A DNA stretch of 64,000 nucleotides from NCBI RefSeq assembly GCF_900116495.1, contig NZ_FPAY01000004.1:124001-188000 (forward strand), given 5' to 3'. This document shows positions 25,722-34,889 of the stretch, one piece after another. This DNA comes from Arthrobacter sp. ov118 (GTDB lineage Bacteria > Actinomycetota > Actinomycetes > Actinomycetales > Micrococcaceae). Numbering within the stretch: the first letter of the stretch is position 1; the number at the start of each line of letters is the position of its first letter. The notes beneath the pieces are model-generated. The model worked only from the letters and a program-made list of their open reading frames with translations. It had not been told where the DNA came from and ran no database searches. The translations under genes were made by a program, and so were the position numbers.

Positions 25722-27191
25722 ATGCAGGAGACAAAGCCGCCGGAACAGCGCAAACGGGTCCGATTGGTCATCCCGAGCCGCAGCGACCCCTTTCTCCGGA
25801 ACTTCACGGAACTCGTGGGCGGCCCCTTGGGCCACCGCTCGGCTCCAGGAATCGTTTCGCCGGGATTCTTCACGGTGGACCGGGTGCTGGTGATCCTCAC
25901 CGTCCTTGCTGCCCTGGCCGGGATTCTGCTCAAGAACTTCTGCCGCACCAACGGCTGGGAAACACCCGGACAGTTCTACGCCACCTGCTACTCGGACTTT
26001 CCGGAGCTGTTCCGCAGCCGTGGCCTTGGCGACGGCGCGTTCCCCTTCATCACCCAAGGAAGTTTGTTTGAGTATCCCGTCCTGATGGGTTTCATCGCGG
26101 GAGCCACGGCGCTGCTGGTGCCCGGTGCCGGAACGGGGAACCCCCGAGTCCTGGGTTACTTCGATGTCAACGCCACCTTGATCGCCGCCGTCTGGATCAT
26201 CACGGTGCTGGCCACGGCTCGGACGTACCGCCGGCGCTCCTGGGATGCGGCGATGGTGGCCCTCGCCCCCGGCATCGTCCTGGCCGGCGTCATCAACTGG
26301 GACATGTGGGCCGTGTGCCTGCTGGCCCTTGGCATGTATTTCTTTTCGCGCAACAAGCTGGTCCTGGCCGGAATCTTCATCGGCCTGGGCACGGCCACCA
26401 AGCTCTACCCCTTGCTGATCCTCGGCGCCGTCCTGCTGCTGGCGCTCCGGAGCGGACGCATCCGGGCCCTGCTGGTAACCGCCGGGGCCGCCGCCGGGAC
26501 GTGGCTGGCGGTCAACCTCCCGGTGGCCGCCGCGAATCCGGACGGCTGGAAGTACTTTTATCAGTTCACTCAGGAGCGGCCGGCGGGCTACAGCTCGCCC
26601 TGGTTCGCCTACAACCTGCTGGCCGGCCGCCTGGGCTGGAACCAGCTCGAGGCCCAGGCCATCAACTCCCTCGCGCTGGACCTGTTCCTCCTGGCGTGCA
26701 TCCTTATTGCGGTCCTCGCCTTGACGGCGCCGCGGCGGCCGCGGATCGCGCAGCTGGCGTTCCTGATCGTGGCGGCGTTCATCCTCACCAACAAGGTGTA
26801 CTCTCCCCAGTTCGTGTTGTGGCTGATCCCGCTCATCGCCCTCGCGCGGCCCCTCTGGCGGGACTTCCTGATCTGGCAGGCCATCGAAGCCCTGCACTGG
26901 GGGGCCATCTGGATGTACCTGGGGCAGGCGACCAGCGGCGGCTCGACGCAGCACAACATTGATATGCCCTACTACGTCCTGGCAGTGGTCGCCCACATGC
27001 TCGCCACCGGCTACCTGATGGCGCGCGTGGCCTGGGATATTTGGGATCCGTCCTGCGACGTTGTCCGCCGCTACCGCGTCGATGATCCGCATGGCGGCCC
27101 CTTCGACGGCGCCCCTGACTGGCTGCGGGTGGACTTGCGCCGGCCCGCGGCGTCCCTGCTGCCATGGCGGAGGGCCACCGCACGTGACTGA
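25722..27191 (+). CDS. GT87-type (DUF2029) polyprenol-dependent glycosyltransferase, membrane protein
   Basis: A 489-residue integral membrane protein with about ten to twelve hydrophobic helices starting near residue 50. The segments FEYPVLMGF, INWDMWAVCLLALGMYFFSRNK and GLGTATKLYPLLIL are typical of the GT87/DUF2029 mannosyltransferase-like family that transfers sugars from polyprenyl phosphate outside the cell. It resembles the Rv0051 type that sits near rpsF in mycobacteria, matching the origin-proximal position here. The acceptor is unknown. The stop codon overlaps the start of the next gene by 8 bp, so the two are coupled. Confidence 0.75.
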   Translation: MQETKPPEQRKRVRLVIPSRSDPFLRNFTELVGGPLGHRSAPGIVSPGFFTVDRVLVILTVLAALAGILLKNFCRTNGWETPGQFYATCYSDFPELFRSRGLGDGAFPFITQGSLFEYPVLMGFIAGATALLVPGAGTGNPRVLGYFDVNATLIAAVWIITVLATARTYRRRSWDAAMVALAPGIVLAGVINWDMWAVCLLALGMYFFSRNKLVLAGIFIGLGTATKLYPLLILGAVLLLALRSGRIRALLVTAGAAAGTWLAVNLPVAAANPDGWKYFYQFTQERPAGYSSPWFAYNLLAGRLGWNQLEAQAINSLALDLFLLACILIAVLALTAPRRPRIAQLAFLIVAAFILTNKVYSPQFVLWLIPLIALARPLWRDFLIWQAIEALHWGAIWMYLGQATSGGSTQHNIDMPYYVLAVVAHMLATGYLMARVAWDIWDPSCDVVRRYRVDDPHGGPFDGAPDWLRVDLRRPAASLLPWRRATARD

Positions 27192-28632
27192 CGTCGCCGT
27201 CGTCGGATCCGGCCCCAACGGGCTGGCTGCGGCGGCGACCATGGCGCGGGCCGGCCTGGAAGTCCGCGTGTTTGAGTCCGCCCCCACTCCGGGTGGCGGG
27301 CTGCGCACCGCCGAACTGATCGAACCCGGCCACTTCCACGACCTTTGTTCGGCCGTGCACCCCATGGCGCTGGCCTCGCCCTTCTTCCGCCGCTTCGAGT
27401 TATCCCGGCGGGTACCTTTTGCGGTGCCGGAAGTCTCCTTCGGGTCTCCGCTCGCGGGCGGTCGGGCGGCCCTCGCTTACCGCTCCCTGGACCGCACCGC
27501 TGCTGAACTGGGGCGGGACGGCGCCTCCTACCGCCGGCTCATGGCGCCGCTCGTGTCCCGGGCGGAGGGTGTGGCCGAGCTGACCCTGAACCAGCTGTTG
27601 CGGTTGCCGCGGGACCCGGCCGCGGCCGCGGTTTTTGGCCTCCGGACCCTCGAACAGGGGTCGCGGCTGTGGAATGCAAGATTCAGGGAGGACCTTGCGC
27701 CCGCGCTGCTCAGCGGCGCCGCCGCGCATGCCGTGGCACCGTTGCCATCCCTGACTGCCGCCGGGGCCGGCCTGCTGCTGGGGGCCCTGGCACATGCCGG
27801 CGGCTGGCCTGTTCCACACGGCGGATCGGCCGCGATTGCCCGCGCGCTGACCGCCGACATCGAAGACCATGGCGGGGTAATCGAGACCGGGAGGCGGATC
27901 GGGTCCCTTGCCGAGCTGCCGCCTGCCCGGGCCACCCTGCTCGACGTGGCACCGCCCGGACTCCTGGAACTGGGGCACGGCAGCTTCCCGGCGGGTTACC
28001 GGCGTGCCCTGGAGTCCTTCCGCTTCGGGAACGCGGCCTGCAAAGTCGACTTCATCCTCTCCGGACCGGTGCCATGGGCGGCGGACGGGCTCGCCGACGC
28101 CGGGACGGTCCATGTGGGCGGCACCCGGGCCGAGACCGCCGAGGCGGAAGGCCAGGTTGCGTCCGGCCGGCACCCCGAGAGGCCCTACGTGCTGGTCTCC
28201 CAGCCTTCACGGTTCGATGCCGGACGCGCTCCGGCCGGCCGGCACATCCTCTGGACCTACTGCCACGTCCCGGCAGACTCCACGGTGGACATGAGCGCCG
28301 CCGTTATGGCCCAGCTGGAACGCTTCGCACCCGGGTTCCGGGACGTGGTGGTCGAGTTCAGCGTGACGACGGCCGCCGGGCTGGCGGCCTATGACGAGAA
28401 CTATGTCGGCGGGGATTTCAGCGGCGGCCGGATGGACCTGCGGGGAATGCTACGGCGGCCCGTGCTGGGCCGCGTTCCCTGGCGGACGCCGCTGCCAGGC
28501 GTGTACGTGTGCTCGTCCTCAACCCCGCCGGGTCCCGGCGTCTCCGGGATGCCCGGGTTCCACGCGGCGAAATATGCCCTGCGGGACATGTTCGGCCTCG
28601 ACGTGCCCGATTTGGGCTACTACGCCGGCTAA
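27184..28632 (+). CDS. NAD(P)/FAD-dependent oxidoreductase, phytoene-desaturase-like
   Basis: A 482-residue flavoprotein with the N-terminal dinucleotide motif VVGSGPNGLAAAATMARAG (GSGPNG at 8-13) followed by VFESAPTPGGGLRT, and a C-terminal FAD-contact region (SSSTPPGPGVSGMPGFHAA), the layout of carotenoid desaturases and their relatives. No other carotenoid gene is near, so the substrate is open. GTG 27184 is the start, after GGAGGG; it overlaps the preceding gene by 8 bp. Its last 114 bp are overlapped by the convergent ABC ATPase gene. Confidence 0.85.
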   Translation: MTDVAVVGSGPNGLAAAATMARAGLEVRVFESAPTPGGGLRTAELIEPGHFHDLCSAVHPMALASPFFRRFELSRRVPFAVPEVSFGSPLAGGRAALAYRSLDRTAAELGRDGASYRRLMAPLVSRAEGVAELTLNQLLRLPRDPAAAAVFGLRTLEQGSRLWNARFREDLAPALLSGAAAHAVAPLPSLTAAGAGLLLGALAHAGGWPVPHGGSAAIARALTADIEDHGGVIETGRRIGSLAELPPARATLLDVAPPGLLELGHGSFPAGYRRALESFRFGNAACKVDFILSGPVPWAADGLADAGTVHVGGTRAETAEAEGQVASGRHPERPYVLVSQPSRFDAGRAPAGRHILWTYCHVPADSTVDMSAAVMAQLERFAPGFRDVVVEFSVTTAAGLAAYDENYVGGDFSGGRMDLRGMLRRPVLGRVPWRTPLPGVYVCSSSTPPGPGVSGMPGFHAAKYALRDMFGLDVPDLGYYAG

Positions 28633-29361
28633 CGCAGGGGCCTTATCGGCTGAGGTTCCCGTCTTGGCGGCAAGCCGTCCGTCGCGCATGATTGCCACGG
28701 CGTCCGTCATCGGAACGAAATGGGTATCGTGCGTGACCATGACCGTGGCCACGCCGAACTCGTCCGTGACCTGCCGTAGCAGTCGGACAATCGCGTCGCT
28801 GCGGTCGTGGTCAAGGGCCGCCGTGGGTTCGTCCACAAGGAGCACGGCAGGGTCTCCCATCAGTGCCCGGGCGATGTTGACGCGCTGCCGTTGTCCGCCG
28901 GACAGTTGGTGCGGCCGCTTAGCCATGGCCGGTCCGAGACCCACTAGTTCCAGCAGTCCTGCGGCGCGTTCGGTGGCCGCGTGACTGGCCCGGCCGCGAA
29001 GACGCTGCGTGATCACGAGTTGCTCGACGGCGGTGAGGGAGGGCAGGAGGTTCGGCTGCTGGAAGACGATTCCGACCTTGCTCCGGCGCAGCGCCGTGCG
29101 GCCGGCGTCCGGCAGTCCGCCAGCGTCCTGTCCACCGATCACCACCAGGCCGGCGGAGGGCCGGACGAGGGTGGCGGCTACGGCCAGCAAGGACGACTTT
29201 CCGGACCCGGAGGGGCCGATGAGTGACACGAACTCCCCCGGGTGAACCTTGAGGCTCACATCGTCCAACGCCGTGAGGATGCCGTCGCCGTCGGGGTACT
29301 CCAGCGTGACGTTGACAAGGTTGAGGGCGGAGTTCAGTGCGGAGTTCTGCGTGGAATTCAC
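28519..29361 (-). CDS. ABC transporter ATP-binding protein (MacB/LolD type)
   Basis: A 280-residue ATPase with Walker A GPSGSGKS (49-56), Q-loop FQQPNLLPSL, signature LSGGQ (153-157), Walker B VLLVDEP (173-179) and H-loop VTHD. It pairs with the FtsX-like permease gene 43 bp upstream. The ATPase fold is complete by about residue 235; the final 37 residues (about 244-280) are read antisense to the end of the oxidoreductase gene and look unrelated to the family, so the C-terminus seems extended by convergence. A GTG start at 29361 follows GAAAGG. Confidence 0.9.
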   Translation of the reverse strand: MNSTQNSALNSALNLVNVTLEYPDGDGILTALDDVSLKVHPGEFVSLIGPSGSGKSSLLAVAATLVRPSAGLVVIGGQDAGGLPDAGRTALRRSKVGIVFQQPNLLPSLTAVEQLVITQRLRGRASHAATERAAGLLELVGLGPAMAKRPHQLSGGQRQRVNIARALMGDPAVLLVDEPTAALDHDRSDAIVRLLRQVTDEFGVATVMVTHDTHFVPMTDAVAIMRDGRLAAKTGTSADKAPALAGVVAQIGHVEAEHVPQGIFRRVEPGHPGDAGTRRG

Positions 29362-29404
29362 GAGATATGCCTTTCAAGAATATTTTGACTGCGGGGCCGG
29401 CTGG

Positions 29405-30511
29405 TCAATTGCCGCCGAGGGCGATGAGCGGATCGACGGCTGTGGTGTTGCGGACCGCCGGGGCTGCGCCGGCCAGACCCAGGAGCACGATTCCGGCCAT
29501 TGGCAGCAGAGCTGTCCAGGGGGTGAGGAGGAACGGCGCGGCACGGGACGCGAAGTATCCGCAGGCAATGCCGACCAGGCCACCCACGGCTGCCCCGGCC
29601 AGCAGGACCAGAGAAGCCTGCGCCATGGCGTCCCGGAGAATGTAGCGTCCGGAAGCGCCGAGGGCCTTCAGCACGGCGATGTCCCGGGTGCGCTGGACTG
29701 TCCACACCGTCAGAAAGGCGACAATCACGAGGGCCGAGATGCCGTACAGGAACGCCTGCATGAGCAGCAGTGAGCCGTTCTCGCTCTTGTAGGAGCCCAG
29801 TGCCTGGAAAGAGCCCGTCACGGTGGTGCTGACAGTGCCGGCGGCTATGTTGGCGGCATCGAGATCCACGGCGGTTCCGGCGTCGGCGGCCCCTTCAAAG
29901 GTGACGGCCAGCACCGTTGCGGTCCCCCCGTCCGGGATGTGGGCCAGGCTCCGCCAATTCTCCAAGGTGGTCCAGACGACGCCGGTGTGCGAGTACCACT
30001 GATCCGGAACGATGGCCGTCACGACGAGCTCGGTGCCGCCCACCGAGGCACGGCTGCCGATGCTGAGATCCAGTTCCTTCGCGAGGCTGGTTCCGACCGC
30101 GATGGTTCCCTCCGACAGCGGCGCGGGTGCCAGCCCGGCGCCGGGCTGGGTGCCGAAGACCGCCACGCTTCCCGTGCGGGCCGGCACATCTCCGTCACCC
30201 AGCACCTGGAACCGGCTCTGGCCGATCCCTATAGCCTCGGCCCGGCCAACGCCATCGCGTGCCGACCATTCCGCCAGTTGGGCGCGTGTGATTTCGGATT
30301 CCGTGAACGAGGCCTTGGGTGCGCCCCCGGCCGGGGCACCGAACACCAACTGGTCGGCCGGGAGGGCCGCGAGGGCCGACGTCGACTGATTGCCCAGTCC
30401 GGCGGTGAGCCCGGAGAGCAGAACGAGCAAGAGCGTGATGAGGGCGACGACCGCGCCCATGAGGGCGAACCGCCCCTTGGCGAAGCGGATGTCGCGGATA
30501 GCGAGATACAT
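29405..30511 (-). CDS. ABC transporter permease, FtsX/MacB family
   Basis: A 368-residue permease with an N-terminal transmembrane helix (about 15-38), a large extracytoplasmic domain (about 40-250) and three C-terminal helices (about 255-280, 305-330, 335-355), the FtsX-like layout. The motif TRDIAVLKALGASGRYILRD preceding the second helix is the family's coupling helix. With the ATPase gene it forms a type VII-like export or mechanotransmission pair, not a classical importer. ATG 30511 is preceded by AAAAGGAAACC. It diverges from the histidine kinase gene across 186 bp, suggesting control by that two-component system. Confidence 0.9.
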   Translation of the reverse strand: MYLAIRDIRFAKGRFALMGAVVALITLLLVLLSGLTAGLGNQSTSALAALPADQLVFGAPAGGAPKASFTESEITRAQLAEWSARDGVGRAEAIGIGQSRFQVLGDGDVPARTGSVAVFGTQPGAGLAPAPLSEGTIAVGTSLAKELDLSIGSRASVGGTELVVTAIVPDQWYSHTGVVWTTLENWRSLAHIPDGGTATVLAVTFEGAADAGTAVDLDAANIAAGTVSTTVTGSFQALGSYKSENGSLLLMQAFLYGISALVIVAFLTVWTVQRTRDIAVLKALGASGRYILRDAMAQASLVLLAGAAVGGLVGIACGYFASRAAPFLLTPWTALLPMAGIVLLGLAGAAPAVRNTTAVDPLIALGGN

Positions 30512-30697
30512 GGTTTCCTTTTCGTGGCGTCTATGGCGTTGCTTCCAGCCTCCCCAACACCCCGGTTCGAAGCATCGGCCGCGGGGCTGGATCGCGGGCG
30601 CCGAACGGACGGCCTCCCGATCAACCGAATGGTTGATTCCGCCATCCACGGAACGTTTTCCGGAGGGGACCAGCCCAGACGGCACTACGCTGGAAGC

Positions 30698-32044
30698 ATG
30701 GAGGGAGACGCCGGCAACACGGGGACGGCCGTCATATTGCGGGTCCTTCGCGTGAGCCTTCATGTCGGCTTCGCCGTGTTGCTCCTGGTGGCGCTCGTCC
30801 GGCTCATGGCCGGCGGGATCGCGGGCCCAGGCTGGATCACCTTGCTGCTGGCCCTGCTGCTCGCCGCGTTCTACCTCGCGGGCACCGTTCTGGAAAAGCG
30901 GCATTCCCTGCGCCCGGCCCGGTTTGATCCCGGGCCATATTCCGGCTGGTGGCTGGGCGGCGTGTGCCTGCTCTGGTTGCTGCTGGTCTGGGCCAGCGCC
31001 GACTTCGTCTGGCTAGCCTTCCCGCTGTTCTTCCTGCAGCTGCACCTACTCCGGCGGCGGCTTGCCCTTGCAGCGATCGCCCTGAGCACCGTTCTGGTCA
31101 TCACGGCGCTCTGGTTCCACAACGGCGGTATTGCATCTCCTGCCAGTGCGGAGTCGGCCAGCGCGGCATTGCAGTTGCCCATGGTGCTGGGCCCTGCGTT
31201 CGGCGCAGCCTTCGCCGTGGTGACGGGGCTGGCCTACCGGGCATTATTCCTAGAGGCAGAAAACCAGCGGCTGGCGGCGGAAGAACTCCGCCGCACCCGT
31301 GCCGAACTCGCCCGGACCCAGCACGATGCCGGCACCCAGGCCGAGCGCACCCGGCTGGCCCGGGAGATTCATGACACCCTGGCCCAGGGCCTGTCCAGCA
31401 TTGTTCTGATGGGACGGGCGGCCGAGAAGGCCCTGGACGACGGCGATCTCACCGTGGCGCGTGAACGGCTCCGCATTGTCCGGGACACTGCCGCAGCCAA
31501 TCTTGCAGAGGCCCGCAACTTCGTCCTGGCACTAAAGTCCCCCGGTCTGGCCGAAGGCTCCCTCCTGACCGGCCTCCACCGGCTGTGCGAAACAACCCAA
31601 GCCGAAGCGGCCGCGGGCGGCGGCGGTGGCGGATTGAGTTGCCGGCTCGAGGTCGAAGGTGTGCCGGTGGCACTGCCCATCACTCACGACGCCGCCCTGC
31701 TCCGTGCCGCGCAGGCGAGCCTGGCCAACGTCCGGGTTCATTCGGGGGCGAGCAACGCCGTCGTCACCCTTTCATTCCTGGGCACGGAGGTGGCCATGGA
31801 CATTTACGACGACGGCACCGGATTCCTCCCCGCAACAGGTCCGGCCCGCCCGGACGGGTCCGGCTACGGCCTGACGGCGCTGCGCGAACGCGTGGCCGCC
31901 CTGCACGGCCAGGTGGACATCGAATCGGCCCCCGGGGAGGGCACGGTGGTAGCCATTCGGCTGCCACTGGGCGAAGGGACACGCTCCGCCGCCCGGTCGT
32001 TAGGGTCCACCCGGTCGGCGGGATCCCGAGGCAGCCGGCAATGA
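30698..32044 (+). CDS. Sensor histidine kinase (NarL-type, HisKA_3)
   Basis: A 448-residue kinase with four to five N-terminal membrane helices (residues about 12-190), a coiled-coil linker rich in E and R, a HisKA_3 dimerisation motif with the phospho-accepting histidine in LAREIHDTLAQGLSSI, and an HATPase domain ending DGSGYGLTALRERVAALHG. ATG 30698 is used; the frame is open upstream but only as antisense of the permease. Its stop overlaps the start of the response regulator gene (ATGA). The target is likely the divergent ABC exporter. Confidence 0.92.
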   Translation: MEGDAGNTGTAVILRVLRVSLHVGFAVLLLVALVRLMAGGIAGPGWITLLLALLLAAFYLAGTVLEKRHSLRPARFDPGPYSGWWLGGVCLLWLLLVWASADFVWLAFPLFFLQLHLLRRRLALAAIALSTVLVITALWFHNGGIASPASAESASAALQLPMVLGPAFGAAFAVVTGLAYRALFLEAENQRLAAEELRRTRAELARTQHDAGTQAERTRLAREIHDTLAQGLSSIVLMGRAAEKALDDGDLTVARERLRIVRDTAAANLAEARNFVLALKSPGLAEGSLLTGLHRLCETTQAEAAAGGGGGGLSCRLEVEGVPVALPITHDAALLRAAQASLANVRVHSGASNAVVTLSFLGTEVAMDIYDDGTGFLPATGPARPDGSGYGLTALRERVAALHGQVDIESAPGEGTVVAIRLPLGEGTRSAARSLGSTRSAGSRGSRQ

Positions 32045-32697
32045 CCGCCATCCGCGTCTTCCTGGTGGATGATCACCCGGTGGTTAGGGCCGGGCTGCGT
32101 GCCATGCTGGGTGATCTGGAAGGCATCACGGTGGTAGCCGAGGCCGCGGACGGCGGCGCCGCGCTGGCCGGACTGGCCAAGCTTCACACGCTCGGCGAGC
32201 CGGCCGACGTGGTGCTCATGGACCTGCAGATGGGTACAGGCATGGACGGCGTCACCGCAACCGGCCGGATCAAGGCGGGAGAAGCCGGCCGGCCCGCGCC
32301 GCACGTGCTCATCCTGACCACCTATGACTCGGACGCTGACATTCTCTCCGCCATCGAGGCCGGCGCCAGCGGGTACATGCTCAAGGACGCCCCGCCTGAG
32401 CAGATCCGCCAGGCGGTGCTCTCCGCGGCGGGCGGCGGGACGGCACTGGCTCCGGAGGTCGCAGCCCGGCTGATGGGCCGGATCCGGAACCCGGAGCCAG
32501 TCCTCTCCGCCCGCGAGATTCAGCTGCTGGAGCTGCTGGCCACCGGCATGGGAAACCGTGCGATCGCGAAGCAGCTGTTCATCTCGGAGGCAACGGTCAA
32601 GACCCATCTGGTGCACATTTACGGCAAGCTCGGCGTGGATAACCGCACCGCCGCAATTGCCGTCGCCGCCCAGCGCAGGATCATCCGGCGCGACTAG
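32041..32697 (+). CDS. Response regulator, NarL/FixJ family
   Basis: A 218-residue regulator with a receiver domain (acidic DD at 10-11, phosphoacceptor D61 in VVLMDLQMG, lysine in MLKDAPP) and a C-terminal LuxR-type helix-turn-helix (LSAREIQLLELLATGMGNRAIAKQL, then SEATVKTHLVHIYGKL). It overlaps the kinase gene by 4 bp and is its cognate partner. It probably regulates the divergent MacB/FtsX pair. Confidence 0.94.
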   Translation: MTAIRVFLVDDHPVVRAGLRAMLGDLEGITVVAEAADGGAALAGLAKLHTLGEPADVVLMDLQMGTGMDGVTATGRIKAGEAGRPAPHVLILTTYDSDADILSAIEAGASGYMLKDAPPEQIRQAVLSAAGGGTALAPEVAARLMGRIRNPEPVLSAREIQLLELLATGMGNRAIAKQLFISEATVKTHLVHIYGKLGVDNRTAAIAVAAQRRIIRRD

Positions 32698-32770
32698 GGT
32701 CTGCCAAGCGGCGGGTTCTGTGAGGCTTCGTGACTCGGGGGTTGTCCGTGCCCCGGGGCATAATTACGCC

Positions 32771-34786
32771 ATGGGGAACTCACCAAAACTTGCACTGGCC
32801 CTCGTGGGTCTTGTTCTGGGCACCTCGCTGGTTGCCTGCGGCGACGGCCGGGCCGGCGCGGAAGACGCTGCCAAACAGCTCGCCACCGCGGTGTCGGCGC
32901 TCGACGTCGGATCCGTCGGCTTTGACGGTAAGGAGTCCGGCGCCGTCAACGACCAGCTCAAGGAAATTTTCCAGGGGCTCGACCCGGACAAACCAGCAGT
33001 GCAGGCCGGAGAGCTGACCTTTGACGCGGACACGGCCACTTTCCCGCTCAACTACGCCTGGAAAGTCGGCGCGGAGGAATGGAAATACACCGTTTCCGCG
33101 CAGCTGAAGAAGTCCGGCGACAAGTGGCTCACCGTATGGAAGCCGGCCATGCTGGTTCCGGAACTCGCTGACGGCGAGATCGTTACCCGTTCCACGGACA
33201 CCCCGCAGCGTGCCGCCATCCTCGGCGCCGGGAACGTTCCGCTGGTCACCTACCGGCCGGTGGTAAAGGTCGGCGTCGACAAGCCCGCGCTCGGCGGTGC
33301 CGACCCGGCGGACTCCGCCACCAAGCTGGCCAAGCTGGTGGGCGTCGATCCGGCTGGCTACGCCCAGCAGGTCGCGGCGGCCGGTCCCGAGGCGTTCGTT
33401 TCCGCCATCACGCTGCGCGACGACGGCAGCCGGACCATTACCGACGCGCAGATTTCGGCGATTCCCGGCGGCCGGGCCGTCCCCGACTCGCTCCCCCTGG
33501 CACCCACCCGCACCTTCGCTCGGGCCCTGCTGGGGACTGCCGCCGAGGCGAACGCCGAGCAGATCGAGAAGTCGGGCGGCGCGCTTAAGCCCGGCGACAC
33601 CACCGGCATCGGCGGCCTCCAGCAGCAATATGACGCTCAGCTGCGCGGCAGCGACGGGATTGTGATCAGGGCCCAGAAAGCCGGCCTCACTGCCGAGGAG
33701 ATCAAGGCGGCCACGACGGACCCGCGCAGGGTACTGTTCCGGACCGAGGTCAAGACCGGGACGGCTTTGAAGACCACCCTGGATCCGAAGCTGCAGCAAC
33801 TGGCCGAGGACGTCCTCGCCGACGTCGGCCCGGCGTCGGCCATCGTGGCGCTCCGGCCCTCCAGCGGCGCCGTCCTCGCGGCCGCCTCCGGACCCGGCAG
33901 CAACGGCTACGACACCGCAATGCTGGGCCAGTACGCCCCCGGTTCGATCTTCAAGATGATCGATTCCCTAGCCATGTTCCGCAACGGCATGACTCCGGAC
34001 TCCACGGTCGACTGCCCGCCAACCCTTACAGTGGACGGCCGCACCTTCAAGAACGCCGAGGGCTATCCCGAGTCCTCCCTGGGGTCCGTGACACTGCGCG
34101 ACGCCTTTGCCCACTCCTGCAACACGGCCTTCATCAACGCACGGGACGGCGTCAGCCAGGCGCAGCTCGAATCCGCCGCGACCTCGCTGGGCGTCGCAGT
34201 CGAGGCGCCAGCGCTGGGAGCCGCCGCCTTCCTTGGCTCTGTCCCGGGTGAGGCCGAGGGCACCGAACACGCGGCCTCCATGATCGGCCAGGGCAAGGTG
34301 CTCCTTTCCCCGCTGGCCGCCGCCGTCATGGCGGGCTCCGTGGCGAAGGGCGCCCCGGTCGCGGCCCAACTGGTGTTGAACCCGAACGAGGGCGTTGCCG
34401 ACCCGGCGGCCGCGGGCACAGAAACCCCCGGCACGACGCCGGCAGTCCCGCCATCCGGTGATGCAGCCGCCTCGGCTGCCCCTGCCCCCGCACCGGCCAC
34501 CGCCGCCGGCAAGCCGGTCACGGCCGCGGAGGCGGCGTCACTGGCCGACATGATGCGCGCCGTCGTGACCAGCGGGCATGCCGGATTCCTCTCGTCCGTC
34601 CCCGGCGCGCCCGTAGGCGCGAAGACCGGCACCGCCGAGTTCGGCAACGACTCCCCACCCAAGACCCACGCCTGGATCGTGGCGACACACGGGGACCTGG
34701 CCGTCGCCGTCTTCGTCGAGGACGGCGGTCTCGGGGCCACCACGTCCGGCCCACTGCTCAAGGAGTTCCTCACCCGGGCCAGCTGA
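32771..34786 (+). CDS. MecA-like class B penicillin-binding lipoprotein
   Basis: A transpeptidase that cross-links peptidoglycan outside the membrane. The 671-residue protein has a lipoprotein signal with the acylated cysteine at 23 (LVAC), an NTF2-like MecA N-terminal domain (about 25-150), a PBP dimerisation domain and a transpeptidase domain with S392-IF-K395 (PGSIFK), S449-C-N451 and K618-T-G620. Between the last two motifs lies an inserted A/P/T-rich low-complexity stretch (about 549-582). The lipoprotein anchor replaces the usual single helix. Resistance function is not implied by sequence alone. Confidence 0.92.
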   Translation: MGNSPKLALALVGLVLGTSLVACGDGRAGAEDAAKQLATAVSALDVGSVGFDGKESGAVNDQLKEIFQGLDPDKPAVQAGELTFDADTATFPLNYAWKVGAEEWKYTVSAQLKKSGDKWLTVWKPAMLVPELADGEIVTRSTDTPQRAAILGAGNVPLVTYRPVVKVGVDKPALGGADPADSATKLAKLVGVDPAGYAQQVAAAGPEAFVSAITLRDDGSRTITDAQISAIPGGRAVPDSLPLAPTRTFARALLGTAAEANAEQIEKSGGALKPGDTTGIGGLQQQYDAQLRGSDGIVIRAQKAGLTAEEIKAATTDPRRVLFRTEVKTGTALKTTLDPKLQQLAEDVLADVGPASAIVALRPSSGAVLAAASGPGSNGYDTAMLGQYAPGSIFKMIDSLAMFRNGMTPDSTVDCPPTLTVDGRTFKNAEGYPESSLGSVTLRDAFAHSCNTAFINARDGVSQAQLESAATSLGVAVEAPALGAAAFLGSVPGEAEGTEHAASMIGQGKVLLSPLAAAVMAGSVAKGAPVAAQLVLNPNEGVADPAAAGTETPGTTPAVPPSGDAAASAAPAPAPATAAGKPVTAAEAASLADMMRAVVTSGHAGFLSSVPGAPVGAKTGTAEFGNDSPPKTHAWIVATHGDLAVAVFVEDGGLGATTSGPLLKEFLTRAS

Positions 34787-34889
34787 CCGACGCTCCTCCA
34801 GATCCTGCCCGGAATCGGCGGACGGTCCCTCATGCCATGCGGGGTACCGCCGCCGGGGAGCCCCGCCCGGGCGTGGGAAGATTGAACGC

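Noticed and set aside
25695..27365. 556-residue minus-strand ORF opposite the GT87 gene
   Set aside because: A typical GC-rich shadow frame; the plus-strand frame has clear membrane helices and family motifs.
29939..30697. N-terminal extension of the histidine kinase frame (total 701 residues)
   Set aside because: The extra 253 residues are antisense of the FtsX permease gene and have shadow-frame composition. The kinase starts at 30698.
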